Assembly (NCBI GenBank): GCA_903937405.1
Contig: CAIZZE010000014.1
Location: 1 to 33,426, forward strand
Direction: 5' to 3'
Length of the DNA stretch: 33,426 bases
DNA from: an uncultured Alphaproteobacteria bacterium
GTDB lineage: Bacteria > Pseudomonadota > Alphaproteobacteria > Rickettsiales > UBA1997
Under the pieces are notes generated by a model, which searched no databases, was not told the DNA's origin, and worked only from the letters and a program-made list of their open reading frames with translations. The position numbers were made by a program, and so were the translations under genes. Positions 5,903 to 13,784 of this stretch are shown here, piece by piece. The number at the start of each line of letters is the position of its first letter. Positions within the stretch are counted from its first letter, which is position 1.

Positions 5903-7750
5903 ATGAAGCAAAGCCAGCCCCAATATTTCTCAGACCACTTCAAGATAGACAAAGCCAGACTTAAAGAACTAGGCGTTTTTGACCCAATATTAGATTCAGA
6001 TTCAAGGCTTTTTGTTGAGCCGTCTTTGTTGCAATACAGCTCTTCTGAAATTTTCCAAGATGCTTACAAAGCCTATCATGACAAGTTTGGTAAAATTTAT
6101 AAGGCTTTATCGCTTTGTGAAAATAAGGGTGATTTACATTGGAATATTGCAAAAAACTTAGTTGATTTTCCAGAATATAAATCCACTTGCATTGGCTATG
6201 GCAATTCAATTGATGGCAAGGGTTCGGCAGATGAATTTAACGGCAAGATATTGGATTCTCTATATTCGGTTATTGATAAGCTAAAAGATAATCCAGATTT
6301 ATTGCCATTCGCACCATATCTTGAAAAGGGCATAGGTGGCGATAGAATAAGCGATATGCTACAAAACATCATTGATGAATATATTTGTGACTATACAGCA
6401 AGTATAATGCAAGAATTGGGCTTAAATGGCAATTGTCGTCATTTATCTAAAAATCTTCAAAAACAATACAGCCTATTAAAAAATCCTTACTCAAAAAGTG
6501 TCATAAAATTACTGCCACGAGATATTTTGAGAGATATTACAATTTCAGATAAAGCAGGCGATATTTCAGACGAAATAATTTCTCAAAATTGGGAAATTAG
6601 AAGCATGGTAGATAAAAATATTGGTGATGCTTTCTTTAAGGCTAGTAAGGAAAAAAGGAAATCAAGAATTTTTGATGAGCTGTTTGCAGACCCAGAAATA
6701 TTTGTAAAAATTTTACAAGAGATCAAAGATTATGATGTTAAAAACTATAATTTAGACAATGACAGAAAAGGAATTTGGAGATGGTTAGAGGATGCAAAGA
6801 ATCTTACTTCAAGCACTAATTTATTTAGTCAAAATAATGTTAATGATGGCAATAAATCTCTAATTGATAGAGTCGAATCAATCATCACCAATTTCAAGCT
6901 AGCTACCGAAGAAAAAGGGTTTTGGAGTTGTTTTTGGACAAATGCGGAGGTTGGTTATTTTGAGCATGTTCACGAGTCATATTCTCAACTAATATTATCT
7001 TTTCTTTGTAATTGCTCAATTGGGTTGGAAGGTTTGGAAATTAAGAAATTTTACGATAACAACCAACTAATAACCAAGTTTAGTTTAAATGACAAAAACC
7101 TGTTTCTTTATGTTAAGCATAGCGACAACAAGCAGTTAAAATCTGGATATGAAAAGATTTTAGAAAAAGCCAAAGAATCAAAATCAGACCAATATTTATA
7201 TTTGATAGTAAATTTTGCAGAAGATAAGCCCCAACAGCTTAAATCAATAAAAACGATAGAAAATGAGCAATTTTGCAAAATTCATCTTGTTGATGCGATA
7301 ATTCAAGAAACCAGCGAAAATGTGCCAGCAATTAGATTTGATGGCTTAGATATATCAAAACTTTATAAAGCATATCACAAGGCGAGCAAAGGCGGCAAAG
7401 AAAGGCACAAAGAGACGGAAACCATCAAGAACAATATAATCAAGCCAATGTTTGCAAATCGTGAACTAATAAAAGGCGGCAGCGTTCAACATAGAGCAAA
7501 TAAAATATGGTCAATAACCACAGAAGTTTTCTCCAAAAAAGATGATGATGACCAGCCTTACAACCAAGATCAAATCAATGGTAGAATATCCAATTTTGCC
7601 AATAAATATAAGCTTGATTTATCTACATTGAAAGAATCAGCCTTTTATTTTCAAAGTGACGATAAAAGCGAAACTATTTATAAATGGTGCAGAAATTTTA
7701 ACAGATCAAAAAGTGACCAAGCTAGCTCAGCCAATGTTTGTGCTAGCTAG
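5903..7750 (+). CDS. Unknown 615-aa protein downstream of the methyltransferase, candidate defence gene
   Basis: No family with a known function is recognised. The N-terminus has a striking block FDPILDSDSRLFVEP (residues 26-40), followed by long charged helices, an IGGDRISDMLQNII segment near residue 150, LPRDILRDI near 205, and a beta-rich region with QYLYLIVNF near residue 430. There is no signal peptide and no obvious membrane segment, so it is probably cytoplasmic. The frame is open from 5849 inside the methyltransferase, but ATG 5903 is preferred: the block above follows it at once, and the AAAGATGTA leader is shared with the SIR2-like gene. Spacing of 16 bases after the methyltransferase suggests co-transcription. 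It could be a restriction-linked effector or nuclease-like accessory protein; that is inference from location only. Confidence 0.8.
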   Translation: MKQSQPQYFSDHFKIDKARLKELGVFDPILDSDSRLFVEPSLLQYSSSEIFQDAYKAYHDKFGKIYKALSLCENKGDLHWNIAKNLVDFPEYKSTCIGYGNSIDGKGSADEFNGKILDSLYSVIDKLKDNPDLLPFAPYLEKGIGGDRISDMLQNIIDEYICDYTASIMQELGLNGNCRHLSKNLQKQYSLLKNPYSKSVIKLLPRDILRDITISDKAGDISDEIISQNWEIRSMVDKNIGDAFFKASKEKRKSRIFDELFADPEIFVKILQEIKDYDVKNYNLDNDRKGIWRWLEDAKNLTSSTNLFSQNNVNDGNKSLIDRVESIITNFKLATEEKGFWSCFWTNAEVGYFEHVHESYSQLILSFLCNCSIGLEGLEIKKFYDNNQLITKFSLNDKNLFLYVKHSDNKQLKSGYEKILEKAKESKSDQYLYLIVNFAEDKPQQLKSIKTIENEQFCKIHLVDAIIQETSENVPAIRFDGLDISKLYKAYHKASKGGKERHKETETIKNNIIKPMFANRELIKGGSVQHRANKIWSITTEVFSKKDDDDQPYNQDQINGRISNFANKYKLDLSTLKESAFYFQSDDKSETIYKWCRNFNRSKSDQASSANVCAS

Positions 7751-7782
7751 AATCTACCTATCCCCATCCTCATAAATCATAG

Positions 7783-7814
7783 TTTCCAGCATAATATTAA
7801 TTTTATGTTGGAAA
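7783..7814. repeat. 12-bp inverted repeat just before the 74-aa gene
   Basis: tttccagcataa (7783-7794) pairs with ttatgttggaaa (7803-7814), with one G:T pair, around an 8-base AT spacer. The right arm abuts the GTG start at 7815. No U-run follows. It may be an operator for the small-gene cassette, a translation-controlling hairpin, or the end of the 615-aa gene's transcript. Confidence 0.5.
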
Positions 7815-8039
7815 GTGTCAGACTTAACAAAATCAATCCAAAACCTATATCGAGATCAAATCTCGCAAGACGAGGCAGAAATTGCCAAAGGTAATCTTGT
7901 GGGCTTTTTTCGTGCTTTGCAGAAGGTAGAGGAAGGGCAAAACCAGCGTAAGATCAATATTACTCAGAATGTAAATAATGAAGTAATAAAATCTTATGAA
8001 AATAACAGAAGTTCAAATAGAGCTAATAAAGCCAACTAA
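7815..8039 (+). CDS. Small 74-aa accessory protein, unknown function
   Basis: A short hydrophilic protein starting at GTG 7815 (SDLTKSIQNLYRDQISQDEA), helical and polar, with an Asn-rich tail. The stop at 8037-8039 overlaps the following SpoVG-like gene by 44 bases, a sign of translational coupling. A domain is not recognised. Small proteins in this position are common in the integrase-proximal cassette of mobile elements. GTG was chosen because no in-frame ATG precedes it; the inverted repeat ends exactly at this codon. Confidence 0.6.
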   Translation: MSDLTKSIQNLYRDQISQDEAEIAKGNLVGFFRALQKVEEGQNQRKINITQNVNNEVIKSYENNRSSNRANKAN

Positions 8040-8277
8040 TGGTCTGATTGGCTTTGCCAGCTTGGTCATTGATGACAATTTTTACCTTTCAAGCATAGCG
8101 ATTCACAAAAAGCTGAATGCAGATGGTTATCGCTTAACTTATCCAAATAAAGGGCAGTTCACAATTTTTCACCCAATAAATAAGCAAAGCAGCTCACAAG
8201 TTGAGTCAGCAGTTTTTGGAAAGCTAAAAGATGTAATGAATAAGGTAAAAAGAGATGTTCAAGAAATACAATCCTAA
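7996..8277 (+). CDS. SpoVG-like protein
   Basis: 93 aa with the SpoVG signature order: ITEVQIELI (residues 3-11), IGFASLVIDDNFYLSSIAIH, a variable YRLTYPNK strand and FHPIN. SpoVG is a small nucleic-acid-binding regulator in Firmicutes. Copies also travel on conjugative elements and phages, where they probably regulate the element's own genes. ATG 7996 is inside the 74-aa gene, and the end overlaps the next gene (from 8255) by 23 bases, so all three are likely one operon. A spoVG-type gene beside recombinases in an alphaproteobacterial context supports mobile origin. The similarity is clear by pattern, but the exact DNA or RNA target is unknown. Confidence 0.75.
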   Translation: MKITEVQIELIKPTNGLIGFASLVIDDNFYLSSIAIHKKLNADGYRLTYPNKGQFTIFHPINKQSSSQVESAVFGKLKDVMNKVKRDVQEIQS

Positions 8278-8854
8278 GCCTATTCATAGCTACAAATCCT
8301 ATAAAATATCTGATCTTTGCAGAATTTATAAGGCTCAAGATTTACACCCTCAAACCATCAGAAAATGGATAAATCAGCAGGGTTTAAAAGCATTTTTGCA
8401 TGAGAGAGATTTATATATCTATGGTGCGGTCTTTAAAGAATTTCTGGCTAATCGCAATCAACAACACAAAGAAAAAAACCAGCTAGAATTTAATCAATTT
8501 AGATGTGGTAAATGCAAATCTAAGCAACCCCCTCTTGATAAGATCATCAATAAATTAACTACAGGATTTAATGGCTCTATAAAAGCTTTTGGAGTTTGTG
8601 CTAAGTGCAACCATCAAATAAAGCGCAATTATAAACGCTCAGAATTGGCTGAAATTAAAGAAATTTTTCGAATCAAGTTAGACGAAGTGTCGGCATTATG
8701 TAATTCTTCAAATAGCACTAACAAGACTAACATAGATGATGGTCAAAAAGTAGGTGGTAGTGAGCCATTAGGAAGCCACCCCCATGATGTAAAAAATATC
8801 TCACCCCCCGTTGCTGAAATTAAGCAATTAACCCTTTTTGATTTTCCTAACTAA
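8255..8854 (+). CDS. HTH and zinc-ribbon protein of the integrase cassette
   Basis: A 199-aa protein with an N-terminal helix-turn-helix (residues 15-47: KISDLCRIYKAQDLHPQTIR, then KWINQQG). A four-cysteine zinc ribbon follows: Cys84 and Cys87 (CGKC), Cys115 and Cys118 (CAKC). The C-terminal tail is low-complexity (Ser/Asn/Thr and Gly-rich) and ends LTLFDFPN. It overlaps the SpoVG-like gene by 23 bases and is followed after 3 bases by the tyrosine recombinase. The layout suggests a DNA-binding helper, possibly a directionality factor or regulator for the recombinase; that role is inferred. Confidence 0.7.
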   Translation: MFKKYNPKPIHSYKSYKISDLCRIYKAQDLHPQTIRKWINQQGLKAFLHERDLYIYGAVFKEFLANRNQQHKEKNQLEFNQFRCGKCKSKQPPLDKIINKLTTGFNGSIKAFGVCAKCNHQIKRNYKRSELAEIKEIFRIKLDEVSALCNSSNSTNKTNIDDGQKVGGSEPLGSHPHDVKNISPPVAEIKQLTLFDFPN

Positions 8855-8857
8855 AAT

Positions 8858-9916
8858 ATGACCAACACAAAATATAACGAAGCCAACGAAATTGCAAAAT
8901 ATCAGTTCTTAAAAGAGTTGGAGCATTCAGGAATTAAAGGTAACGACCCAAAAAGTGAGAAAACTGTTCTGCAATATATGAACGCAATTCACGAGTTTGA
9001 AATTGCTACCAACTTCAAGGATTTTAAGAAGTATGATTCAGAGTTTGCCTTGGAGTTTAAAAGCTATTTGGAAGATAAAAAAAATCAGAGAACTGATAAA
9101 AATATTTCAAAATCTCTCTATGTTCACTACCTAAAATTTGTTAAAGAATTTATTGAATGGTTAAAGGCAGAAAATCAGGAATATTCAAAAATTACCCAAA
9201 AAGATATTAATTTTCTTAAAACCAATAAGAACGATAAAAACACCGCTCTTGCAACTGCTCATCAACCATCTCACCCAATAAGTGTGATTCTGGCAGTAAT
9301 TCGCAACATGCCAGAAACAACGCTTTTAGAGATAAGAAATAAGGCGATGATAAGTTTGTGCTTACTTACAACCCCAAGAATTTCAGCATTAAAAACCGCC
9401 AGAATTAGCAGCATTAGATATTTTGAAGAATATGAAGCGTGGGCTTTCGACCAGCACCCAAGGCTTGTTGATACCAAATATAAAAGACATATAACTTCTT
9501 TTTTCATAGGGCAATCCCAAGACATTATCGACAATGTTTTAAGATGGTGGAATTTGCTAAAAGAAGAAGGCTTCAAAGGCGATGATTACTTATTTCCAAG
9601 AATAGACTCAAGTTTTGACAGTGAGGGGAAATCAATTTGCGAGCTAACAAATAACATTCTTGGTTCATCCTCTTGGATTGGCTCAAGTGTGTTTAGAAAA
9701 GCTTTTAAAGACAATAATTTAGAATTTTATAGGGTTCATTCTTTCAGACATTCAATTGAAAGGGCTATGGAAAAAGAGCCTTACGCAACGCAGCTTTTGA
9801 TAGCGTTAGCAGAAAATGACGGACATAAAAACCAGATGGCAACGCTAGTAAAAAGCTATGGCGGCAACTATATGATTGATAGGTCAAAGCTAATGAAAGG
9901 GTTTAAGTTGGAATAA
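8858..9916 (+). CDS. Tyrosine recombinase / integrase
   Basis: 352 aa. An N-terminal SAM-like core-binding domain (residues about 20-130) is followed by a catalytic domain with Arg174 (TPRISALK), His294 and Arg297 (HSFRH), His323 (GHKNQ) and a likely nucleophile Tyr334 (VKSYGG). The R-HxxR-H-Y set is complete. The His323-to-Tyr spacing of 11 is slightly longer than the usual 9 or 10, so the exact tyrosine is tentative. ATG 8858 follows the zinc-ribbon gene by 3 bases. Such enzymes integrate or excise genomic islands. The element also carries a serine recombinase, so which one drives its movement is unclear; this one may resolve or invert DNA within the island. Confidence 0.88.
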   Translation: MTNTKYNEANEIAKYQFLKELEHSGIKGNDPKSEKTVLQYMNAIHEFEIATNFKDFKKYDSEFALEFKSYLEDKKNQRTDKNISKSLYVHYLKFVKEFIEWLKAENQEYSKITQKDINFLKTNKNDKNTALATAHQPSHPISVILAVIRNMPETTLLEIRNKAMISLCLLTTPRISALKTARISSIRYFEEYEAWAFDQHPRLVDTKYKRHITSFFIGQSQDIIDNVLRWWNLLKEEGFKGDDYLFPRIDSSFDSEGKSICELTNNILGSSSWIGSSVFRKAFKDNNLEFYRVHSFRHSIERAMEKEPYATQLLIALAENDGHKNQMATLVKSYGGNYMIDRSKLMKGFKLE

Positions 9917-9967
9917 ACTAATTTTGGTTTATAGTTTTTAGAATTTTTAATAAAAATGTAATGAATT

Positions 9968-10636
9968 ATGACGAGTCGTAAAGCCGATGGAAATAATAAG
10001 GTAATTGATAATTTAGTAAGTGCGGTTTCTGCCTTAGATCCAACAGGTGCAAGTGGGTTTATTCTTGGCTCAATAAAATCAATATTAAGTATTAGAGACA
10101 GGGCTTATGTTTCGAAATTTGAAAAGTTTTGGTCGGCTTTTGAGGAGAATAAAATTGAAGTAGATGAATTTATTAGCAAAACCGAAGAGCAAGAAGATTG
10201 GCAAAAGGTTGGTGAAAATTTCTTATTGGTTATGGATAGCTTTTCTACTTTTGATAAGTGCTATTATTATGGGAAGGTCTGGATTGCTTGGTTAAAAAAA
10301 GAAATAAATACAAATGAATTTATTGAATTAACTGAGCTTCTAAGAAATATTTTTATCACGGATTTGCACTACATACTTTATAACTTAAAAGACCGTGGTT
10401 TTACTCATCAGAATGAAGATCGGCTATATAATTGTGGGTTTTTACAAAGAAAAAAGATGGATCCTTTTATAAGAATGAGTGGTGGTGGTGGATCATTTGG
10501 TATTTTTGGTGATGATTCTGGTCGAGATCTAAGGAAGGCTCAAAAAACGAACGAGAAACTCATTAAGCATTTAGAAAATCCTTATATCGTAGCATCGATT
10601 GGAAAGAAACTAATTGAAATTTTAACAAAGAAATGA
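9968..10636 (+). CDS. 222-aa protein between the two recombinases, unknown function
   Basis: Hydrophilic, helix-rich protein with a Gly-rich patch SGGGGSFGIFGDDSG (residues about 171-185) near the end and a C-terminal helix ending ILTKK. The middle (YYYGKVWIAWLKKEINTNEF, then FIELTELLRNIF) resembles small toxin/immunity or phage-resistance proteins that have a helical body and a terminal wHTH-like segment. The 5'-truncated gene at the left edge has a similar build, but no direct similarity was established. The stop TGA (10634-10636) overlaps the start ATG of the serine recombinase (10633), so the two are translationally coupled. Start ATG 9968 is the only one that keeps the frame; an upstream ATG at 9961 stops after six codons. 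Confidence 0.7.
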   Translation: MTSRKADGNNKVIDNLVSAVSALDPTGASGFILGSIKSILSIRDRAYVSKFEKFWSAFEENKIEVDEFISKTEEQEDWQKVGENFLLVMDSFSTFDKCYYYGKVWIAWLKKEINTNEFIELTELLRNIFITDLHYILYNLKDRGFTHQNEDRLYNCGFLQRKKMDPFIRMSGGGGSFGIFGDDSGRDLRKAQKTNEKLIKHLENPYIVASIGKKLIEILTKK

Positions 10637-12174
10637 AAGCAATAATCTTTGCCAGAGTATCCACGCAAGAGCAAGAAACGGATGGTCATTCAATCGATGC
10701 TCAAATTGCTAAGCTTAGAGAATATTGCGGCAGAAATGGTTTAGAAATAATCAAAGAATTTGAAGTGGTTGAAAGTTCAACCAGAGGTGAGCGACCAGAG
10801 TTTTATAAGATGATTGATTTTGTTAATTCTCAAAAAGGGCAAGTTGCCTTGGTGGTTGATAAAGTTGATCGCTTGCAAAGAAGTTTTACCGAATTGCCAA
10901 TTTTAGATAAGCTACGCAAAGAAAATAAGCTGGTTATTCACTTTCTTGATATTGGCAAGATGGATTCTGATTCAAATAGTCAGCAAATTTCATTTTATCA
11001 AATGTCGGTGGTGATGGCTAACGCTTACACCAACGCAATATCTGACAATGTTAAAAGAAGCATTATTCACAAACTCAACAGCGGCGAATATATTGGCAAA
11101 GCGCCGCTTGGTTATTTGAATGTCAGAGATGATAACGATAAATCAAATATCGTTATTGATGAATCTAGGGCTTATTTGGTGCAAAAGATGTTTGAGATTT
11201 ATTCAACTGGCAGCGTGTCGCTTGGTGATTTAGAAAAGTTCGCTAATCAGCATAATTTAACTAACCACTTCTTCAAAGGCAGAGAATCAAAGCCAATTAC
11301 TAAAAATGTCATTTCTAATATTCTGAAAAACCCTTTTTATTGCGGTCAGATTTATGTTAAGAAATACAACAAATTTTATCCTCACAAATACCAACCACTA
11401 ATCAGCAAAGCATTATTTGATAAATGCCAAGAGGTTGGTTTGGAAAGGTCGGCGGCAAATAACAGAATCCAAGCAATTCAAACCTCAGGAAAGGATTTTG
11501 TTTTTAGAAGTTTAATTAAGTGCGCTGTAACTGGCAGAACTGTGTCGTCAGATCGCAAAGAAGCTAAGAAAAATAAAAACACTTATCTTGTTACTTGGAA
11601 TCCAGAAGACATCAAAAAGAAAGTCTATGTGCCAGAAGATCGGATTTTAAAACAAGTATCAGATGTTTTTAAATCAATCGCCGTGCCAAAAAGCATGCTT
11701 GATGAGATAACCAGTTATTTACAACAATCACACGAAGCAGAAAAGCAATATCACGCACAAAAGCTTATCTCGCTTAGAAAAGAGAAAGATTTAATCAAAG
11801 ACAAAATTAACAGATTGCTAGACCTGCATTTAGAAAGAGTGATTAACAAAGAAGAATATCACAGCAAGAAAGAGGACTTAGAAAAACAATTAGCAAAAGT
11901 TAAGACAGAGCAAGAATTGCACGAAAATGCAGATGGTGGATTTAAAGATGCAGTTGTAACGGCTTTTAATTTAGCTAGTAAAGCGAGTGAATTATTTGAA
12001 AGTTCGAAAACTACTGAAAAGAGAGAATTGATTGCTTTCGTATTTTCGAACCTTTCTCTAAGGGGTGTGGAGCTAGAATATACGCTGCGCCAGCCATTCG
12101 ATATGATGGTGAATTTGAGCACTCGTAAAGAGTGGCTCCCTGGGAAGGGATCGAACCTCCGACCAAGTGATTAA
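10633..12174 (+). CDS. Large serine recombinase, C-terminus encoded across the tRNA-Asn gene
   Basis: 513 aa. The resolvase/invertase catalytic domain is at residues 1-150, with nucleophile Ser10 in FARVSTQEQ; a recombinase domain follows (about 165-260, ITKNVISNILKNPFYCGQ), then a zinc-ribbon-like region reduced to CAVTG, a coiled coil at about 370-430, and a C-terminal beta tail. The last 13 codons (WLPGKGSNLRPSD) lie in the antisense of the tRNA-Asn gene and stop in its anticodon arm. This is the expected picture when a recombinase gene sits next to its attachment site at a tRNA 3' end. It is the likely integrase of the island. The ATGA overlap with the preceding gene suggests coupling. 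The zinc ribbon seems to lack a full set of cysteines. Confidence 0.9.
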   Translation: MKAIIFARVSTQEQETDGHSIDAQIAKLREYCGRNGLEIIKEFEVVESSTRGERPEFYKMIDFVNSQKGQVALVVDKVDRLQRSFTELPILDKLRKENKLVIHFLDIGKMDSDSNSQQISFYQMSVVMANAYTNAISDNVKRSIIHKLNSGEYIGKAPLGYLNVRDDNDKSNIVIDESRAYLVQKMFEIYSTGSVSLGDLEKFANQHNLTNHFFKGRESKPITKNVISNILKNPFYCGQIYVKKYNKFYPHKYQPLISKALFDKCQEVGLERSAANNRIQAIQTSGKDFVFRSLIKCAVTGRTVSSDRKEAKKNKNTYLVTWNPEDIKKKVYVPEDRILKQVSDVFKSIAVPKSMLDEITSYLQQSHEAEKQYHAQKLISLRKEKDLIKDKINRLLDLHLERVINKEEYHSKKEDLEKQLAKVKTEQELHENADGGFKDAVVTAFNLASKASELFESSKTTEKRELIAFVFSNLSLRGVELEYTLRQPFDMMVNLSTRKEWLPGKGSNLRPSD

Positions 12175-12207
12175 CAGTCACTTGCTCTACCGCTGAGCTA
12201 CCAGGGA
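12133..12207 (-). tRNA. tRNA-Asn (GUU)
   Basis: The minus-strand sequence folds as a cloverleaf: acceptor tccctgg/ccaggga, D-arm with agctcagcggtagagc, anticodon loop CTGTTAA giving GUU, T-arm with ggttcgatccc, discriminator G and encoded CCA at the low-coordinate end. Length 75. The 3' half coincides with the end of the serine recombinase frame, so it is the probable island attachment site. Confidence 0.95.
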
Positions 12208-12363
12208 ATATTTTTTAAATTTTTTGGGTGATTTTTTCACTTAGTTTTTCAAAGGGGCGGGCATGCTATTTTTTTAAAAAAAGAAAATCAATAAGGTAAT
12301 TTTATTATTTTGTGATTTTTTATTTTGGAGGAAGATCAAAATTTTTTGAAGAAAAATTTAAGC

Positions 12364-12402
12364 AAAAAAAGAGTTGGGGTTTTTAAATCCCAACTCTTTT
12401 TT
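12364..12402 (-). terminator. Intrinsic terminator of the Bax-inhibitor-1 gene (bidirectional)
   Basis: gagttggg (12371-12378) and cccaactc (12389-12396) form an 8-bp stem with a 10-base loop, flanked by seven A on one side and six T on the other. It can stop transcription in both directions: the minus-strand gene ending at 12422 and anything arriving from the left. Confidence 0.85.
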
Positions 12403-12421
12403 ATGAAACTAAATTCGAAAA

Positions 12422-13144
12422 CTATCTTCTGTCGCCGAAGAATCTTAGTAACATCAAGAAAAGATTGATGAAATCCATATAAAGATTTAACGCGCCTACA
12501 ACCGCCATTTTAGCGACCATTTCGCTGTTGCCAGAAAAATGGTAGTAAGTTTGTTTGATTCTTTGAGTGTCGTAAGCAGTAAGACCGATGAAAAGGAAAA
12601 CGCCGATTAGAGAAATGGCGAAATCAAAGGCAGAACTTTTTAAGAAAATATTAACAATTGATGCGACGATTAAACCAATTAGGCCCATTGTTAAAAATGA
12701 ACCCATGCTGGTTAAATCTTTTTTAGTGGTGTATCCGTAAAGGCTGGTTGCGCCAAATACGGAAGAGGCGATGAAGAAAACGCGGGCAACGCTGGTGTTG
12801 GTGTAAACTACAAAAATTGATGCCAAAGAAATGCCCATTAATGCTGAATAAATCCACAAATAAGTTTTTGCAGTTGCGGCAGAAATCGAATTTAATTTTG
12901 CACCCATGAAAATTACAAAACCAAGCGGAGCAAGCATTGCAACCCACATTAAAGGAGTTCCAAATATAACTGCCATTAAGGATGGTGTGTTTGCAACTAA
13001 AAATGCGATTGCGCCAGAAATGGCTAAAGCAATGGCCATGAAATTGTAAACTTTCACCATATAATCACGCAGCGCCGAATCGTAAGTTGTTGTTCTTGCG
13101 GCTGCAGAAGCAAAAGAAGTTGCTCTGTTGTTAAAGTTAGACAT
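12422..13144 (-). CDS. Bax inhibitor-1 / YccA family membrane protein
   Basis: A 240-aa integral membrane protein with seven hydrophobic segments between residues about 30 and 235 and the family's C-terminal motif GLTAYDTQRIKQTYYH, followed by ALNLYMDFINLFLMLLRFFG. The family (YbhL/YccA, BI-1) sits in the inner membrane and is linked to calcium leak and FtsH-dependent protein quality control; the role here is not shown by the sequence. The start at 13144 (ATG after agagg) is preferred over one 27 codons upstream because MSNFNNRATSFASAAART is the family-like N-terminus and has a ribosome site. It is transcribed divergently from aroK. Confidence 0.9.
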   Translation of the reverse strand: MSNFNNRATSFASAAARTTTYDSALRDYMVKVYNFMAIALAISGAIAFLVANTPSLMAVIFGTPLMWVAMLAPLGFVIFMGAKLNSISAATAKTYLWIYSALMGISLASIFVVYTNTSVARVFFIASSVFGATSLYGYTTKKDLTSMGSFLTMGLIGLIVASIVNIFLKSSAFDFAISLIGVFLFIGLTAYDTQRIKQTYYHFSGNSEMVAKMAVVGALNLYMDFINLFLMLLRFFGDRR

Positions 13145-13253
13145 TTGAAACCTCTGAATTGTTAAATAATATTGCTGAAAGAAACTTGATTTAAACTTTG
13201 TGTAAGCAAACCTATGTCTATGCATTTAGTTTTGCCAATTAATTTTTTCAAGA

Positions 13254-13784
13254 ATGAAGAATAAAAAAATCATCGCGATTGTCGGTTTGATGGGTGTTGG
13301 TAAAACCACGATTGGTGCTAAATTAGCGGAAAAAACTAAATATTATTTTATCGATTGCGATTGTGAAATTGAGGATCGCGAACGCAAAACCATCAAAGAA
13401 ATTTTTGCTCAAAATGGCGAAAAATATTTTCGTCAGGTTGAAAAAAAAGTTATCCGCGAAATAGTTGAGCGCGATGAAAACATCGTTTTATCCCTTGGTG
13501 GCGGCGCTTTTATCGATTCTGATACTAGACAAATTTTGAAAGAAAAATCTTATATAATCTGGCTTTTTGCCAAGATTGACACCATTCTACATCGCATCGG
13601 CAATAAAACTACGCGACCACTTTTAAATCAGAAATATAAAAGAGAAACTCTCGAAGAATTAGCGGCGAAGCGTTATCCAATATACGCCGAAGCTGATTTT
13701 AAATTTGATACTAGTGATGAAAATCACGAAGTGCTGATTGCTAAAATTCTCGAATCAATAAATTCACTCAAGAATGCAAAATAA
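13254..13784 (+). CDS. aroK: Shikimate kinase
   Basis: 176 aa. Phosphorylates shikimate at the 3-hydroxyl using ATP in the chorismate pathway. Walker A GLMGVGKTT is at residues 11-19, the shikimate-binding DCD at 35-37, and the substrate-loop GGGAF near 82-86; Arg in TTRPLL is the lid arginine. The length fits AroK. Its end overlaps aroB by 11 bases, the classic aroK-aroB pair. ATG 13254 follows the divergent Bax-inhibitor-1 promoter region. Confidence 0.95.
   Translation: MKNKKIIAIVGLMGVGKTTIGAKLAEKTKYYFIDCDCEIEDRERKTIKEIFAQNGEKYFRQVEKKVIREIVERDENIVLSLGGGAFIDSDTRQILKEKSYIIWLFAKIDTILHRIGNKTTRPLLNQKYKRETLEELAAKRYPIYAEADFKFDTSDENHEVLIAKILESINSLKNAK

Noticed and set aside
13145-13225. A longer start for the Bax-inhibitor-1 gene.
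   Set aside because: The extra 27 residues are not family-like, and a ribosome site precedes the ATG at 13144.
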